A DNA stretch of 64,000 nucleotides from Desulfuribacillus stibiiarsenatis. GTDB lineage: Bacteria > Bacillota > Bacilli > Desulfuribacillales > Desulfuribacillaceae. The DNA lies in contig NZ_MJAT01000006.1 in NCBI RefSeq assembly GCF_001742305.1, positions 62,001 through 126,000 of the forward strand, in the 5' to 3' direction. The notes beneath the pieces were generated by a model. That model did no database searches, was not told the DNA's origin, and saw nothing but the letters and a program-made list of their open reading frames with translations. The translations under genes and the position numbers were made by a program. This document shows, in pieces, positions 26,698-33,680 of this stretch. The number at the start of each line of letters is the position of its first letter. The stretch's first letter is position 1.

Positions 26698-26976
26698 ATG
26701 AGCACTGCAAGCACGAACTCATGCAATAAAGTGTCTAAAGAGAAACTGCTAAGAGAAATTCAAGAATTAGAATTCGTAGCAGTAGAACTCACCCTATATT
26801 TGGATATGTATCCAACAGATAAAAGGGCTGTATGCCAATACAACATGGTTTCGGAGAAAATGAACAGACTGAAAACACAATATCAAATGGAATTCGGCCC
26901 GTTATATAGTTTTGGAGAGTTTCCAAGCAAATATCCATGGGAATGGGTTAGAACGCCTTGGCCGTGGGAACTATAG
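26698..26976 (+). CDS. cotJB: Spore coat protein CotJB
   Basis: A 92-residue protein of the CotJB family. The family signatures are A-V-E-L-T-L-Y-L-D-M-Y-P-T-D and the aromatic C-terminus Y-P-W-E-W-V-R-T-P-W-P-W-E-L. CotJ proteins are made in the mother cell under SigE in Bacillus and assembled into the inner coat with CotJC. No cotJA precedes it; the 110 bases between the cheX terminator and this gene are non-coding. ggagg precedes the ATG. cotJC begins 32 bases downstream but is interrupted. Confidence 0.93.
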   Translation: MSTASTNSCNKVSKEKLLREIQELEFVAVELTLYLDMYPTDKRAVCQYNMVSEKMNRLKTQYQMEFGPLYSFGEFPSKYPWEWVRTPWPWEL

Positions 26977-27008
26977 GAAGCCATTTTTAAAAAGGAGGAA
27001 CAATTACT

Positions 27009-27128
27009 GTGTGGATTTATGAAAAGAAATTACAAATACCTGTAAGAGTTGAAAAATGTGATATGCAAATGGCTAAGTTTTTAATTACTCAATATGGTGG
27101 AGTAATATCTATCTTTTGCCCCTCATAA
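27009..27128 (+). pseudogene. cotJC: Spore coat gene cotJC, 5' fragment cut by prophage insertion
   Basis: A GTG start behind AAAAAGGAGGAAC opens a frame beginning M-W-I-Y-E-K-K-L-Q-I-P-V-R-V and reaching L-I-T-Q-Y-G-G at codon 31 (27099-27101). This is the exact N-terminus of CotJC, a manganese-catalase-like coat protein of roughly 190 residues that normally continues with P-D-G-E-L-A-A. Here the frame instead runs into prophage DNA, adds eight unrelated residues and stops at 27128. The missing roughly 160 codons should lie beyond the right end of the prophage, outside the window. In the integrated state the cell can make only a 39-residue fragment. Confidence 0.9.
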
Positions 27129-28609
27129 ATCGTTACAGATTGCACCATATCACGAATAGCACTTTGTTTTGCCTCTAATGAATCACTGCATAGAGTAGAA
27201 GAATAATATGTAACTTTGTCCTGAATCCTTTTTTTAATTTCTTCCGGACTTAAATTATTGGCCAAAGTCTCTATCAATTGGCTTCTTCTCTGCTCAAGTT
27301 CTTTCTGCTCTTTATTTAAACGATCTTTAGCCTGTTTTAACAAATCAATTGACACTATCCCTAATTCATATGCCCTAAACTGCTTCTGAAAGCGCTCATC
27401 AATCAATGATAAATTCTTCTCAACATGCTTTAATTCAGATTCTATTTGCTGCCGGTTGGATAATTCAACTTTTAAATCACCAACAAAATCAGTTTTATCA
27501 AGATTCAGTAATTCATTGATTACTGCTGCTTCTAATTTTTCAACATGAATAAAGTGGGAAAAGCACTGGCCTTTCTTTACATATCCTGAGCAATGGTATT
27601 TGGGTATTATCGTATACTGTTTATTTGCTATAATCCGTGGTTTAGCACTCATTCCATACATCTTTTCACCACAGTGTCCGCAGTATACTATTCCTGATAA
27701 CAAATATATACTCTTCTGAGTTTGGACTGGAACGCCTTTAGTTTTTAGCAACTTATCCTGTAACTTCTCGTATGTTTCATTATCTAATATTCCTTCATGT
27801 GTATTTTCGACCAAAAGCCATTCGTCCTGAGGTCTTTCAATTGTTTTTTTGCCTTTCTTGTAAGTACGGTTCCACCAACTATTGCCTCGGAGCATTTCAT
27901 TATTTTCATAATAGATTCGTACTGCTTTAGCCGTCCACATGTTTCCTCGTTTAGTAAGAATCCCACTCTCGTTAAACATTTTTGCTACAATCCATGGCCC
28001 TTGGTCTGAGATAATCATTTCAGCACCTTTTATAGCCCAAATAGCCTCTTGTTCATTTATGCGTATCTCACAATTACCACCAATACCATCTTTCTTAGAT
28101 GCAATTTTACCAGTCTCAATATCTACAAGGTCAAAACCATAACATGGCTTATTAACTGGCTTACCTTCTTTAGCAATGTGGTACATGTTATCACGTACAC
28201 GCTCCGCAATTCGTTCACGTTCAAACTCTGCTACAGCGCCTAACACTTGCAATGTTAATCTTCCGGCCGGCGTATTCGTATCAAAAGCTTCACTCACAGA
28301 TACAAAAGAAACGGAATGGTCCTGAAAAAAATCGATGAGATTCAATAAGTCTAGCAATCGACGACTCATACGGTCCAGCTTAGTGACCATGACTTTAGAG
28401 ATCTGCTTTTGTTTTACCATGTCTATAATTTCATTAAGTTTTGGACGGTCAATATCTTTAGCCGAATAACCATCGTCAATAAATAGCTCGTAATGGTCCC
28501 ATCCTTGAGCAATACAATATGCTTGCAAGCGTGTCTGCTGCTCTGATATGGAGAAACCTTCGCGTGCCTGTTCATCAGTCGATACTCGAACATATAAGGC
28601 TATTTTCAT
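27089..28609 (-). CDS. Large serine recombinase (prophage integrase)
   Basis: A 506-residue site-specific recombinase. The catalytic resolvase domain has Ser10 in YVRVSTDEQ, the arginines in T-K-L-D-R-M-S-R-R, and F-E-R-E-R-I-A-E-R-V. The recombinase domain follows, then a zinc ribbon (CGHCGEKM, later K-Y-H-C and G-Q-C-F) and a long coiled coil (about 385-450). These are the parts of large serine integrases such as SprA and SpoIVCA. The gene faces the cotJC junction, and its stop plus last codons are read from cotJC sequence, so the C-terminus must change on excision. Its start overlaps the ImmA gene end by 35 bases. Confidence 0.95.
   Translation of the reverse strand: MKIALYVRVSTDEQAREGFSISEQQTRLQAYCIAQGWDHYELFIDDGYSAKDIDRPKLNEIIDMVKQKQISKVMVTKLDRMSRRLLDLLNLIDFFQDHSVSFVSVSEAFDTNTPAGRLTLQVLGAVAEFERERIAERVRDNMYHIAKEGKPVNKPCYGFDLVDIETGKIASKKDGIGGNCEIRINEQEAIWAIKGAEMIISDQGPWIVAKMFNESGILTKRGNMWTAKAVRIYYENNEMLRGNSWWNRTYKKGKKTIERPQDEWLLVENTHEGILDNETYEKLQDKLLKTKGVPVQTQKSIYLLSGIVYCGHCGEKMYGMSAKPRIIANKQYTIIPKYHCSGYVKKGQCFSHFIHVEKLEAAVINELLNLDKTDFVGDLKVELSNRQQIESELKHVEKNLSLIDERFQKQFRAYELGIVSIDLLKQAKDRLNKEQKELEQRRSQLIETLANNLSPEEIKKRIQDKVTYYSSTLCSDSLEAKQSAIRDMVQSVTIYEGQKIDITPPY
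27090..27101. other. Left prophage attachment junction (attL) within cotJC
   Basis: CotJC similarity ends at 27101 with the codons for Gln-Tyr-Gly-Gly (CAATATGGTGGA). The recombinase reading frame on the other strand ends at 27089-27091, inside this block. Serine recombinases exchange at a two-base core, which should lie in or next to this stretch; the exact core needs the right junction. Confidence 0.75.
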
Positions 28610-29096
28610 GACCGTTCAACTCCTTTGACTCTTTATATAACAAAATCCTATTTTTTATCTGCTCTAATCTTTTCACAACCAATGATTCTGTGACGGTAAA
28701 GTTTTCTGATAGAAAAGGTACTATGTCGTATTCATTGAGATCATAGTGCTGCAGCATGTAATAGGGGAGAGTAGCGTACATTGCAAATGTATTCGCTTGG
28801 TTCTCCTGTAATTCCAAGAATGCCTTTGGTAACATATAATGCTTTCCACAATGTCGTAATAAGTGGCAGAGTTCATGGAAGAATTCTTCATGTTGCTGCT
28901 CTTTTGAAAGCCTACTATCAATTGTGATACTTCGGAAACGCACTTGCTCTAATGAATGGCTTGGAAGTTCTTTATAATTGAGAAATATACTGAATTCACG
29001 GCATATTCTTACTGGATTTATGTCCTCAGGAGATACAATTTTCAACCAATTATATTTCTTGTAAATCCAATCTTCTAAGTGGGTTGTTTTATACAT
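28575..29096 (-). CDS. ImmA/IrrE-type metallopeptidase
   Basis: A 173-residue zinc protease-like protein with the motif F-F-H-E-L-C-H-L-L-R-H (HExxH). ImmA-type proteases cleave phage or ICE repressors after DNA damage or signalling to start induction. The likely target is the CI-like repressor at 32426-32788. In many elements the two genes are adjacent; here about 3.3 kb of other genes lie between them. The 3' end overlaps the recombinase gene. Confidence 0.85.
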   Translation of the reverse strand: MYKTTHLEDWIYKKYNWLKIVSPEDINPVRICREFSIFLNYKELPSHSLEQVRFRSITIDSRLSKEQQHEEFFHELCHLLRHCGKHYMLPKAFLELQENQANTFAMYATLPYYMLQHYDLNEYDIVPFLSENFTVTESLVVKRLEQIKNRILLYKESKELNGHENSLICSSID

Positions 29097-29135
29097 TATA
29101 TCACTCCGTTTAGAATATATGTTCGCTTTATAGGT

Positions 29136-29158
29136 AAAAAGAAAAGCCTTTCGGCCTT
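29136..29158 (-). terminator. Terminator after the HhH membrane protein gene
   Basis: On the minus strand AAGGCC, a GAAA loop and GGCTTT form a hairpin followed by a T-rich stretch. It separates this gene from the ImmA-recombinase pair. Confidence 0.65.
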
Positions 29159-29165
29159 ATGGTAA

Positions 29166-29777
29166 TTAGTTTGCACATGCAAGTCCTTCTGCTTTTATGT
29201 CAGCAACTCTTTGCTTTGCAATGCCATTGATACGATCTAATTGATCTAACGTTGCATATGGTCTGTTTTTTATTAAATCATCAACCCTTTTTTCGTCAAT
29301 ATGAATTATATTCATCAACTCTTCCCTAGATGCAGTATTGACGTTTATGGTGCCAGGAGGGCAATCTTGTTTCGGTTCAGCAGCAGGCTGTGTAGTTACT
29401 TGTGCTTGTACTGGTTCCTCTTTTTTAGTTTCAGTTGCTAATTGAGTAGCTACTGGAGCCACAGGTTGTTCCTTCTTAACTTGAGCTAGTACTGGTTGTT
29501 GCGCAGAAGTATCTGGGGTAGTAGTTGCAGGTGATACAGGATTAACAGCTGGTTCTTCTTTCTCAGTTTCTACAGCTGGTTCTTTAGCAACTTCAATATC
29601 TCCAGTCGAATCTTCACCTGGCTTGTCCAATTCGCTATTCGAATCACTTGGTACTTGAGCCTGATTTAGTGATGCTGTCTCTTCTCCACCACCGATGGCA
29701 CCAATTATCAAGAATCCAGCGATCAACCATACCCACCACTTTTTATAAAAAGGTTTTTTAGTTCTCTCTTCTTGCAT
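29166..29777 (-). CDS. Membrane-anchored helix-hairpin-helix protein (ComEA-like)
   Basis: A 203-residue protein. A basic N-terminus precedes one membrane helix (about 15-32). A long low-complexity linker (about 40-140) is rich in Pro, Ala, Thr, Glu and Gln with repeated K-K-E-E/Q-P-V blocks. The C-terminal domain G-T-I-N-V-N-T-A-S-R-E-E-L-M ... I-N-G-I-A-K-Q-R-V is a double helix-hairpin-helix as in ComEA, which binds DNA non-specifically. Topology suggests the DNA-binding domain faces outside. A prophage gene of this kind might act on incoming DNA, but that is inference. The start at 29777 follows AAAGGAGA. Confidence 0.75.
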   Translation of the reverse strand: MQEERTKKPFYKKWWVWLIAGFLIIGAIGGGEETASLNQAQVPSDSNSELDKPGEDSTGDIEVAKEPAVETEKEEPAVNPVSPATTTPDTSAQQPVLAQVKKEQPVAPVATQLATETKKEEPVQAQVTTQPAAEPKQDCPPGTINVNTASREELMNIIHIDEKRVDDLIKNRPYATLDQLDRINGIAKQRVADIKAEGLACAN

Positions 29778-29866
29778 CAATATCTCTCCTTTATAAATCA
29801 TTCGAAAGCCTGTCTTATGTTACTACATTTTACAGCATATCGATGGTAAAGTTCAGAACTTTCGTT

Positions 29867-29901
29867 CGACATAATTCGACATGAATTGTCGGAAAGTGTC
29901 G
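29867..29901. promoter_or_regulatory. Helically phased palindromic operator candidate
   Basis: CGACA occurs at 29867 and 29877 and its complement TGTCG at 29887 and 29897, so four half-sites are spaced by exactly 10 bases with dyad symmetry centred on 29884. All therefore face one side of the helix. It sits between the divergent HhH gene (start 29777) and the DUF6731-like gene (start 29974). A possible TTGTCG/TATGTA promoter pair with a 17-base spacer overlaps the array. Confidence 0.6.
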
Positions 29902-29973
29902 AATGAATTATGTATATTTTTTTCTAAATATATTTTATTCTTGTTTAATAATATATAGTAATGGAGGATAAAA

Positions 29974-30906
29974 ATGACAACTAGGAAAGTTCGATTTGAA
30001 TATTATCATGTAACATTTAGAAAAAAATCAGATGGAAATAATGATAGAGATAGAGAATTTGATTTAGTGAGATGGATTGACAAAGCTACTAAAAAATCAC
30101 TAGAAGGTAGAACCTATGATTATAAAGATGAACAAGCAAGATTAGAACAAGGTTATTGGGATGATGAGCTTCAGTATTATTGTTTGCATTTTGTTCGTCT
30201 TAGAGATACCAATATACCATCTAGAGCAAAAGCAAACGAAAAGGTAGAACCAATTGAGTTAGAAGATGACGAATACATTGGTGAGGAAGTATCGGCGCTT
30301 TATGATGAAAATCATCATATTCTTATGCTTCAGAGAAATAAATATAGTTTAGGTCCACAAGGTATAGAGGAATACTTAAATCTTGTCTGGGATAAAGAAG
30401 ATGAAACAATTTATCTAAGAGCAATATGTCCACCTGATGCGATTGAATTAGCAAGAAAAGCGTCAGAGTATAGACGCATCAATTTGAGGTTAGCGGACAT
30501 AAACACACGTGCAAGTGAATCGATACTAAATAGCTTAAAATCACCTTTATGAAATATCATCTCTTCCTTTGAAGAATATAATGGGATAAATGCTCAAATA
30601 ATTATAAGTGTTGGAACAACAAAAGGATCCTTGGATGATTCAACGATACAAGATACTTTGGATGATATACAAGAATATAAGGGGCTTTTTTCCAAAGCGG
30701 AAATATCAAAAAAAAATTGTGAAGATACGCGTGTGGAAATAATTGATTTGTTTGAGCATAAGGCCCATGATATATGTACTTTTAGAATGGAAAGAAGAGA
30801 ATCACTTAATCATTTGTCTATTGCTAAAGAAATGTGGATGATTTATAGTCAATATGAAGACTGCGAAAATAGGAGAAGTGAGATAATTAACTACTTAAGA
30901 TGCTAG
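29974..30906 (+). pseudogene. DUF6731-like gene interrupted by an in-frame TGA
   Basis: One reading frame runs from ATG 29974 to TAG 30904-30906 (310 sense codons equivalent) with a single TGA at 30550-30552. The first part (192 residues) has E-L-E-D-D-E-Y-I-G-E-E-V-S-A-L-Y-D and L-M-L-Q-R-N-K-Y-S-L-G-P-Q-G-I-E-E-Y-L. The second continues I-I-S-S-F-E-E-Y-N-G and E-I-I-D-L-F-E-H-K-A-H-D-I. I recognise both as consecutive parts of a phage-associated family (DUF6731) of about 300 residues and unknown function. The simplest reading is a nonsense mutation; a sequencing error or stop read-through are alternatives. The membrane protein gene follows after 12 bases. ggagg precedes the ATG. Confidence 0.75.
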
Positions 30907-30918
30907 GAGGTTGGTAGC

Positions 30919-31461
30919 ATGAGAAGTACCTTTGATGATATGATAAAATTAGTTGCAGATTGGGTATTTCCTCTATTAATTGCATCCGTCTTGTCTTATA
31001 TAACATATACATTAGGTTTTGATAACCAAGTGAAAAATGTTGATAAATTATTCGATAATGCAATAATGTTCTCATCAATTATTTTGGGTTTCTTAGGGGC
31101 TTTATTAGGAATTTTAGCAACTATTAGAAATTCAAGTGTTGTAAAAGAGATATTTAATAGCAATAAAGAAAATATAATAAAGCGATATTTTTATGAAGCA
31201 TTTATTTCTGGTTTCATGATAGTTTTGCTTTCTAGTATATTACATATAGTTTTGGAAATGGACAGATTGGTTACTAAATTTCTTTTCATAAGCTGGTATT
31301 TTTCTGTATTTTATTTTGCCATATCGGCATATAGAATAATTAATATTCTTATGGGAATATTGTTTGTTAGCAACAAAAACAAATCACGTCCTGATAGCAA
31401 TAGGATTGGTGACAGTGCAGAAAGAGAAGAGTTAAGAAAAAAGTTAACAATTAAGAAATAA
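30919..31461 (+). CDS. Four-helix membrane protein, cargo partner of the DUF6731-like gene
   Basis: A 180-residue protein with about four hydrophobic segments (near residues 14-30, 48-70, 92-110 and 120-145) and a charged C-terminal tail. I recognise no family. It follows the DUF6731-like gene in what looks like one transcript ended by a terminator. A soluble protein plus small membrane protein in the lysogeny region is a common layout for superinfection exclusion or abortive infection, but no direct evidence for that role is visible. aggaggttggtagc precedes the ATG. Confidence 0.6.
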   Translation: MRSTFDDMIKLVADWVFPLLIASVLSYITYTLGFDNQVKNVDKLFDNAIMFSSIILGFLGALLGILATIRNSSVVKEIFNSNKENIIKRYFYEAFISGFMIVLLSSILHIVLEMDRLVTKFLFISWYFSVFYFAISAYRIINILMGILFVSNKNKSRPDSNRIGDSAEREELRKKLTIKK

Positions 31462-31477
31462 TCACCAATAAAAGAAG

Positions 31478-31506
31478 AAAGCAGCCCATGCGGAGCTGCT
31501 TTTTTT
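31478..31506. terminator. Bidirectional terminator of the cargo pair
   Basis: AGCAGC and GCTGCT flank a 9-base loop with seven T on the plus side and a T-rich run on the minus side. It separates convergent genes. Confidence 0.8.
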
Positions 31507-31816
31507 AATTAATTTGTAAAATCAATAGAAAGCCTAGGAATAATATGATTGATATTACCAAAATTGCAATCACAGATCCCTTTATTTCTTCTCCTGAAGG
31601 AGTATATCTTACAGGAATCTTTCTACCATCTCTTAAAATCACGTGTGACACCTTATAACATTTTCTGTATCTAGTAATACCAGTACAGAATGCAGTAGGT
31701 CCTGCTTTCCCAAGATATTGTTCTTTCCATGTTTTGTATTTGTATTCTACTATATCATTACCATACATTTCTTTAATTTGAGCAAAAGCCTTTTCATCTG
31801 TCTTATCTATAGGCAT
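31505..31816 (-). CDS. Small protein with C-terminal membrane helix
   Basis: A 103-residue protein of unknown family. The N-terminal 75 residues are soluble and basic with two cysteines (F-C-T-G and K-C-Y). One strongly hydrophobic helix (about 80-100) ends the protein, so it is probably tail-anchored with a cytoplasmic head. It belongs to the leftward lysogeny block. A gggg stretch a few bases upstream supports the start. Confidence 0.55.
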   Translation of the reverse strand: MPIDKTDEKAFAQIKEMYGNDIVEYKYKTWKEQYLGKAGPTAFCTGITRYRKCYKVSHVILRDGRKIPVRYTPSGEEIKGSVIAILVISIILFLGFLLILQIN

Positions 31817-31862
31817 AAATTAACCCCCTATACTACAAATTTCGACAAACCCATATAAAGCA

Positions 31863-31896
31863 CAAAAACGACAATCCACGAAGGAAGTCGTTTTTT
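31863..31896. terminator. Terminator between two leftward lysogeny genes
   Basis: AAAAACGAC and GTCGTTTTT flank a 14-base loop with T runs on both strands. On the minus strand it ends the transcript of the small gene at 31950-32186. Confidence 0.7.
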
Positions 31897-31949
31897 CTGT
31901 TCGCTATTCTTTTATTCTGCATATGTTTTATTATTTTATTAAAGTGATA

Positions 31950-32186
31950 CTAAACAGGTCTTCTTCTTATAGAACGAATAGCAATCTCATGCTCACCAAT
32001 GATTTCATTAATAGACTTTTGGTCATCCAGTATCAATCTGACATTATCGCCAGTCTCAGTAATAGCTTGCGTAATATAGGGAAGATCAGCAACATCATCC
32101 TTGGTAGCCATGGTAATCTCAATATTCGCAACACGTGAATTAAGCTTTTGCAGTTCGCTAAGAATTAGATCCAATTTGTCACTCAT
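31950..32186 (-). CDS. Small coiled-coil protein of unknown function
   Basis: A 78-residue acidic protein with heptad-like hydrophobic spacing from L-D-L-I-L-S-E-L-Q-K-L-N-S-R-V-A-N-I onward and a basic tail I-R-R-R. I do not recognise the family. The ATG at 32186 is preceded by AAAGG at proper spacing; one at 32195 is too close to it. It lies downstream of the repressor gene in the lysogenic transcript, separated by 239 bases that hold only an inverted repeat. Confidence 0.5.
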   Translation of the reverse strand: MSDKLDLILSELQKLNSRVANIEITMATKDDVADLPYITQAITETGDNVRLILDDQKSINEIIGEHEIAIRSIRRRPV

Positions 32187-32283
32187 CTTAATCATCCTTT
32201 ATAAGTTTACTTTCTTTAATAAATCTATTCTATATCAACAATAGCTTTTTATAAAGTTTTATTATTTTATTATCAATATAATA

Positions 32284-32305
32284 GCTTTACTAGCGCCAGT
32301 AAAGC
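32284..32305. repeat. Inverted repeat downstream of the repressor gene
   Basis: GCTTTACT and AGTAAAGC form a perfect 8-bp hairpin around AGCGCC. There is no T run on either strand, so it is not an obvious terminator. The rest of 32187-32425 is AT-rich and shows nothing else. Confidence 0.45.
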
Positions 32306-32425
32306 GCACTAGGTAGTTTAACTATTGTACATCGTTAGTTTTCTAAATCGTAGAACAGTTGATTTTACTAAATTCACATATATTAACGCAATTTTATTAG
32401 CTGTTAACCAGTAATATTTATAACT

Positions 32426-32788
32426 TTACTTTTGACCGTTTTCATTATTCTTCTGCTCAGCCATATGCAGTAGGAACTTTATATGTTCTCTAGCTTTTAC
32501 TTTATCCTCATCAGACAATTTCTCATAGTCCTTGAAAAACACATGAGCATCCTCTGGAAGTCCCCAGTCATCAGTGTCAGCAGGGGATGGGTTGTCCGTT
32601 CTACCGAGTAAATAGTCTACAGTAACCTCGAAGAAGTCAGCAAGTTTATTTATCATTTCATTATCAGGTTCATTAATGTTGTTTTCATATTGAGAGATAG
32701 TAGATTTCGCTAAACTCATTTTGTCTGCAATATCTTGTTGGGTCATTTTTTTTAATTTTCTCAAACCTCTTAACCTCTGACCTAACAT
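32426..32788 (-). CDS. CI-like XRE-family repressor
   Basis: A 120-residue protein with an N-terminal helix-turn-helix of the XRE/Cro type (M-T-Q-Q-D-I-A-D-K-M-S-L-A-K-S-T-I-S-Q-Y-E) and a short C-terminal tail. It has no LexA-like autocleavage domain, so inactivation probably depends on the ImmA-type protease. It is divergent from the cro-like gene, and the shared control region has 15-bp palindromes that fit its operators. It is the best candidate for the lysogeny repressor. Confidence 0.85.
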   Translation of the reverse strand: MLGQRLRGLRKLKKMTQQDIADKMSLAKSTISQYENNINEPDNEMINKLADFFEVTVDYLLGRTDNPSPADTDDWGLPEDAHVFFKDYEKLSDEDKVKAREHIKFLLHMAEQKNNENGQK

Positions 32789-32896
32789 ACTAGCACTTCC
32801 TTAATATTAATTTTATACATTATTAAACATTGTACACGATAAATGAACATTGAATAAATAACTATAAAAAAAGTTCATGAAAAATGTTTTTTTCTG

Positions 32897-32925
32897 TTGA
32901 CATTCATGTTTCGTGAACTTATAAT
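32897..32925 (+). promoter_or_regulatory. Early rightward promoter with operator O1 in its spacer
   Basis: TTGACA at 32897-32902 and TATAAT at 32920-32925 are both exact consensus with a 17-base spacer. The spacer holds TTCATGTTTCGTGAA (32903-32917), an imperfect copy of the palindrome at 32939. Repressor bound here would block RNA polymerase directly. It drives the cro-like gene and the early genes. Confidence 0.85.
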
Positions 32926-32938
32926 AAGGTTATAAAAG

Positions 32939-32953
32939 TTCATGGTTCATGAA
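32939..32953. promoter_or_regulatory. Operator O2, perfect palindrome upstream of the cro-like gene
   Basis: TTCATG-GTT-CATGAA has perfect 6-base arms and a 3-base spacer. It lies between the promoter and the gene start, 36 bases (centre to centre) from O1. A half-site TTCATG also occurs near 32875. Confidence 0.75.
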
Positions 32954-32970
32954 TACAGGGGGTGAACACT

Positions 32971-33207
32971 TTGAAGAACATTAGACTTAAAGAAGCTAGA
33001 AAAAAGAAAGGTTATACACAAGAGCAAATGGCATCATTTCTAGGTTATAAGTCGAAAAGCGGTTATGCAAATATTGAAACTGGGATAAACAAACCACCGT
33101 TGATGATAGCACATAAAATTGCACAGTTACTTGATCAAGAAGTTCAATACCTTTTTTTTGAAAATGAAGTTCACGAATCACGAACAAATCGAAAATCAAC
33201 CGCATGA
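32971..33207 (+). CDS. Cro-like XRE-family regulator
   Basis: A 78-residue DNA-binding protein consisting mostly of an XRE helix-turn-helix (Y-T-Q-E-Q-M-A-S-F-L-G-Y-K-S-K-S-G-Y-A-N-I-E). It is the first gene of the rightward early operon and faces the CI-like repressor. The start is a TTG placed six bases behind AGGGGGTG; a GTG at 32962 overlaps that site. Near its 3' end (33170-33184) lies a degenerate copy of the operator motif. Confidence 0.8.
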   Translation: MKNIRLKEARKKKGYTQEQMASFLGYKSKSGYANIETGINKPPLMIAHKIAQLLDQEVQYLFFENEVHESRTNRKSTA

Positions 33208-33220
33208 AAGGGTGAAGTAA

Positions 33221-33367
33221 TTGGATACTAATCGGAAAGATATTATGGAAACGCTCCAAGAACAATTTGAATTGCTTGCAGAGCGTTCCAAAAATTGTAG
33301 CGAAGATGTATTACCCAGCTTGTCCGGTGTGATGCTGGCTATCTATGTAGAACTTAATAAACCCTAA
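33221..33367 (+). CDS. Small early phage protein
   Basis: A 48-residue protein starting with TTG behind the repeated AAAGGGTGA leader. It is acidic and helical in character (D-I-M-E-T-L-Q-E-Q-F-E-L-L-A-E-R), with one cysteine. No family recognised. It overlaps by four bases the end of a minus-strand gene. Confidence 0.5.
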   Translation: MDTNRKDIMETLQEQFELLAERSKNCSEDVLPSLSGVMLAIYVELNKP

Positions 33368-33558
33368 AAAGCTCTGACAGTAATTGTCTTGTTAGATTTA
33401 GGCTCACTAAATCTCTTACTAATTTTTTCATAGACTTCATTGTACTTGTCAACAAGTTCTTCTGGGCTAAGGTTTGATAAGTCTTGTTTTTCTAAATAAA
33501 GCATTGTTAGAGCAGTTGTTTTCCCGTAAGGGAATGTCTTTAAATCTACATTGCTCAT
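33364..33558 (-). CDS. Small leftward phage gene within the early region
   Basis: A 64-residue protein with a charged helical middle (L-S-P-E-E-L-V-D-K-Y-N-E-V-Y-E-K-I). A strong AGGAGGAAAATGT precedes its ATG on the minus strand, which supports a real gene although all neighbours run rightward. Its transcript would be antisense to the upstream early genes. Function unknown. Confidence 0.55.
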   Translation of the reverse strand: MSNVDLKTFPYGKTTALTMLYLEKQDLSNLSPEELVDKYNEVYEKISKRFSEPKSNKTITVRAF

Positions 33559-33680
33559 ACATTTTCCTCCTCTCTTAACTTATTCGGTATGCCAGTACCG
33601 TAACTACAGTATAGAAAAGAATGGAAAATATCTCAATGATTTACTAGAATCAAAAATCCAGCGCATGAAAGGGTGAGAGA

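Noticed and set aside
30550-30552. TGA in the DUF6731-like gene as selenocysteine
   Set aside because: No SECIS-like hairpin is visible directly downstream and no selenocysteine genes occur in the window; a nonsense mutation is simpler.
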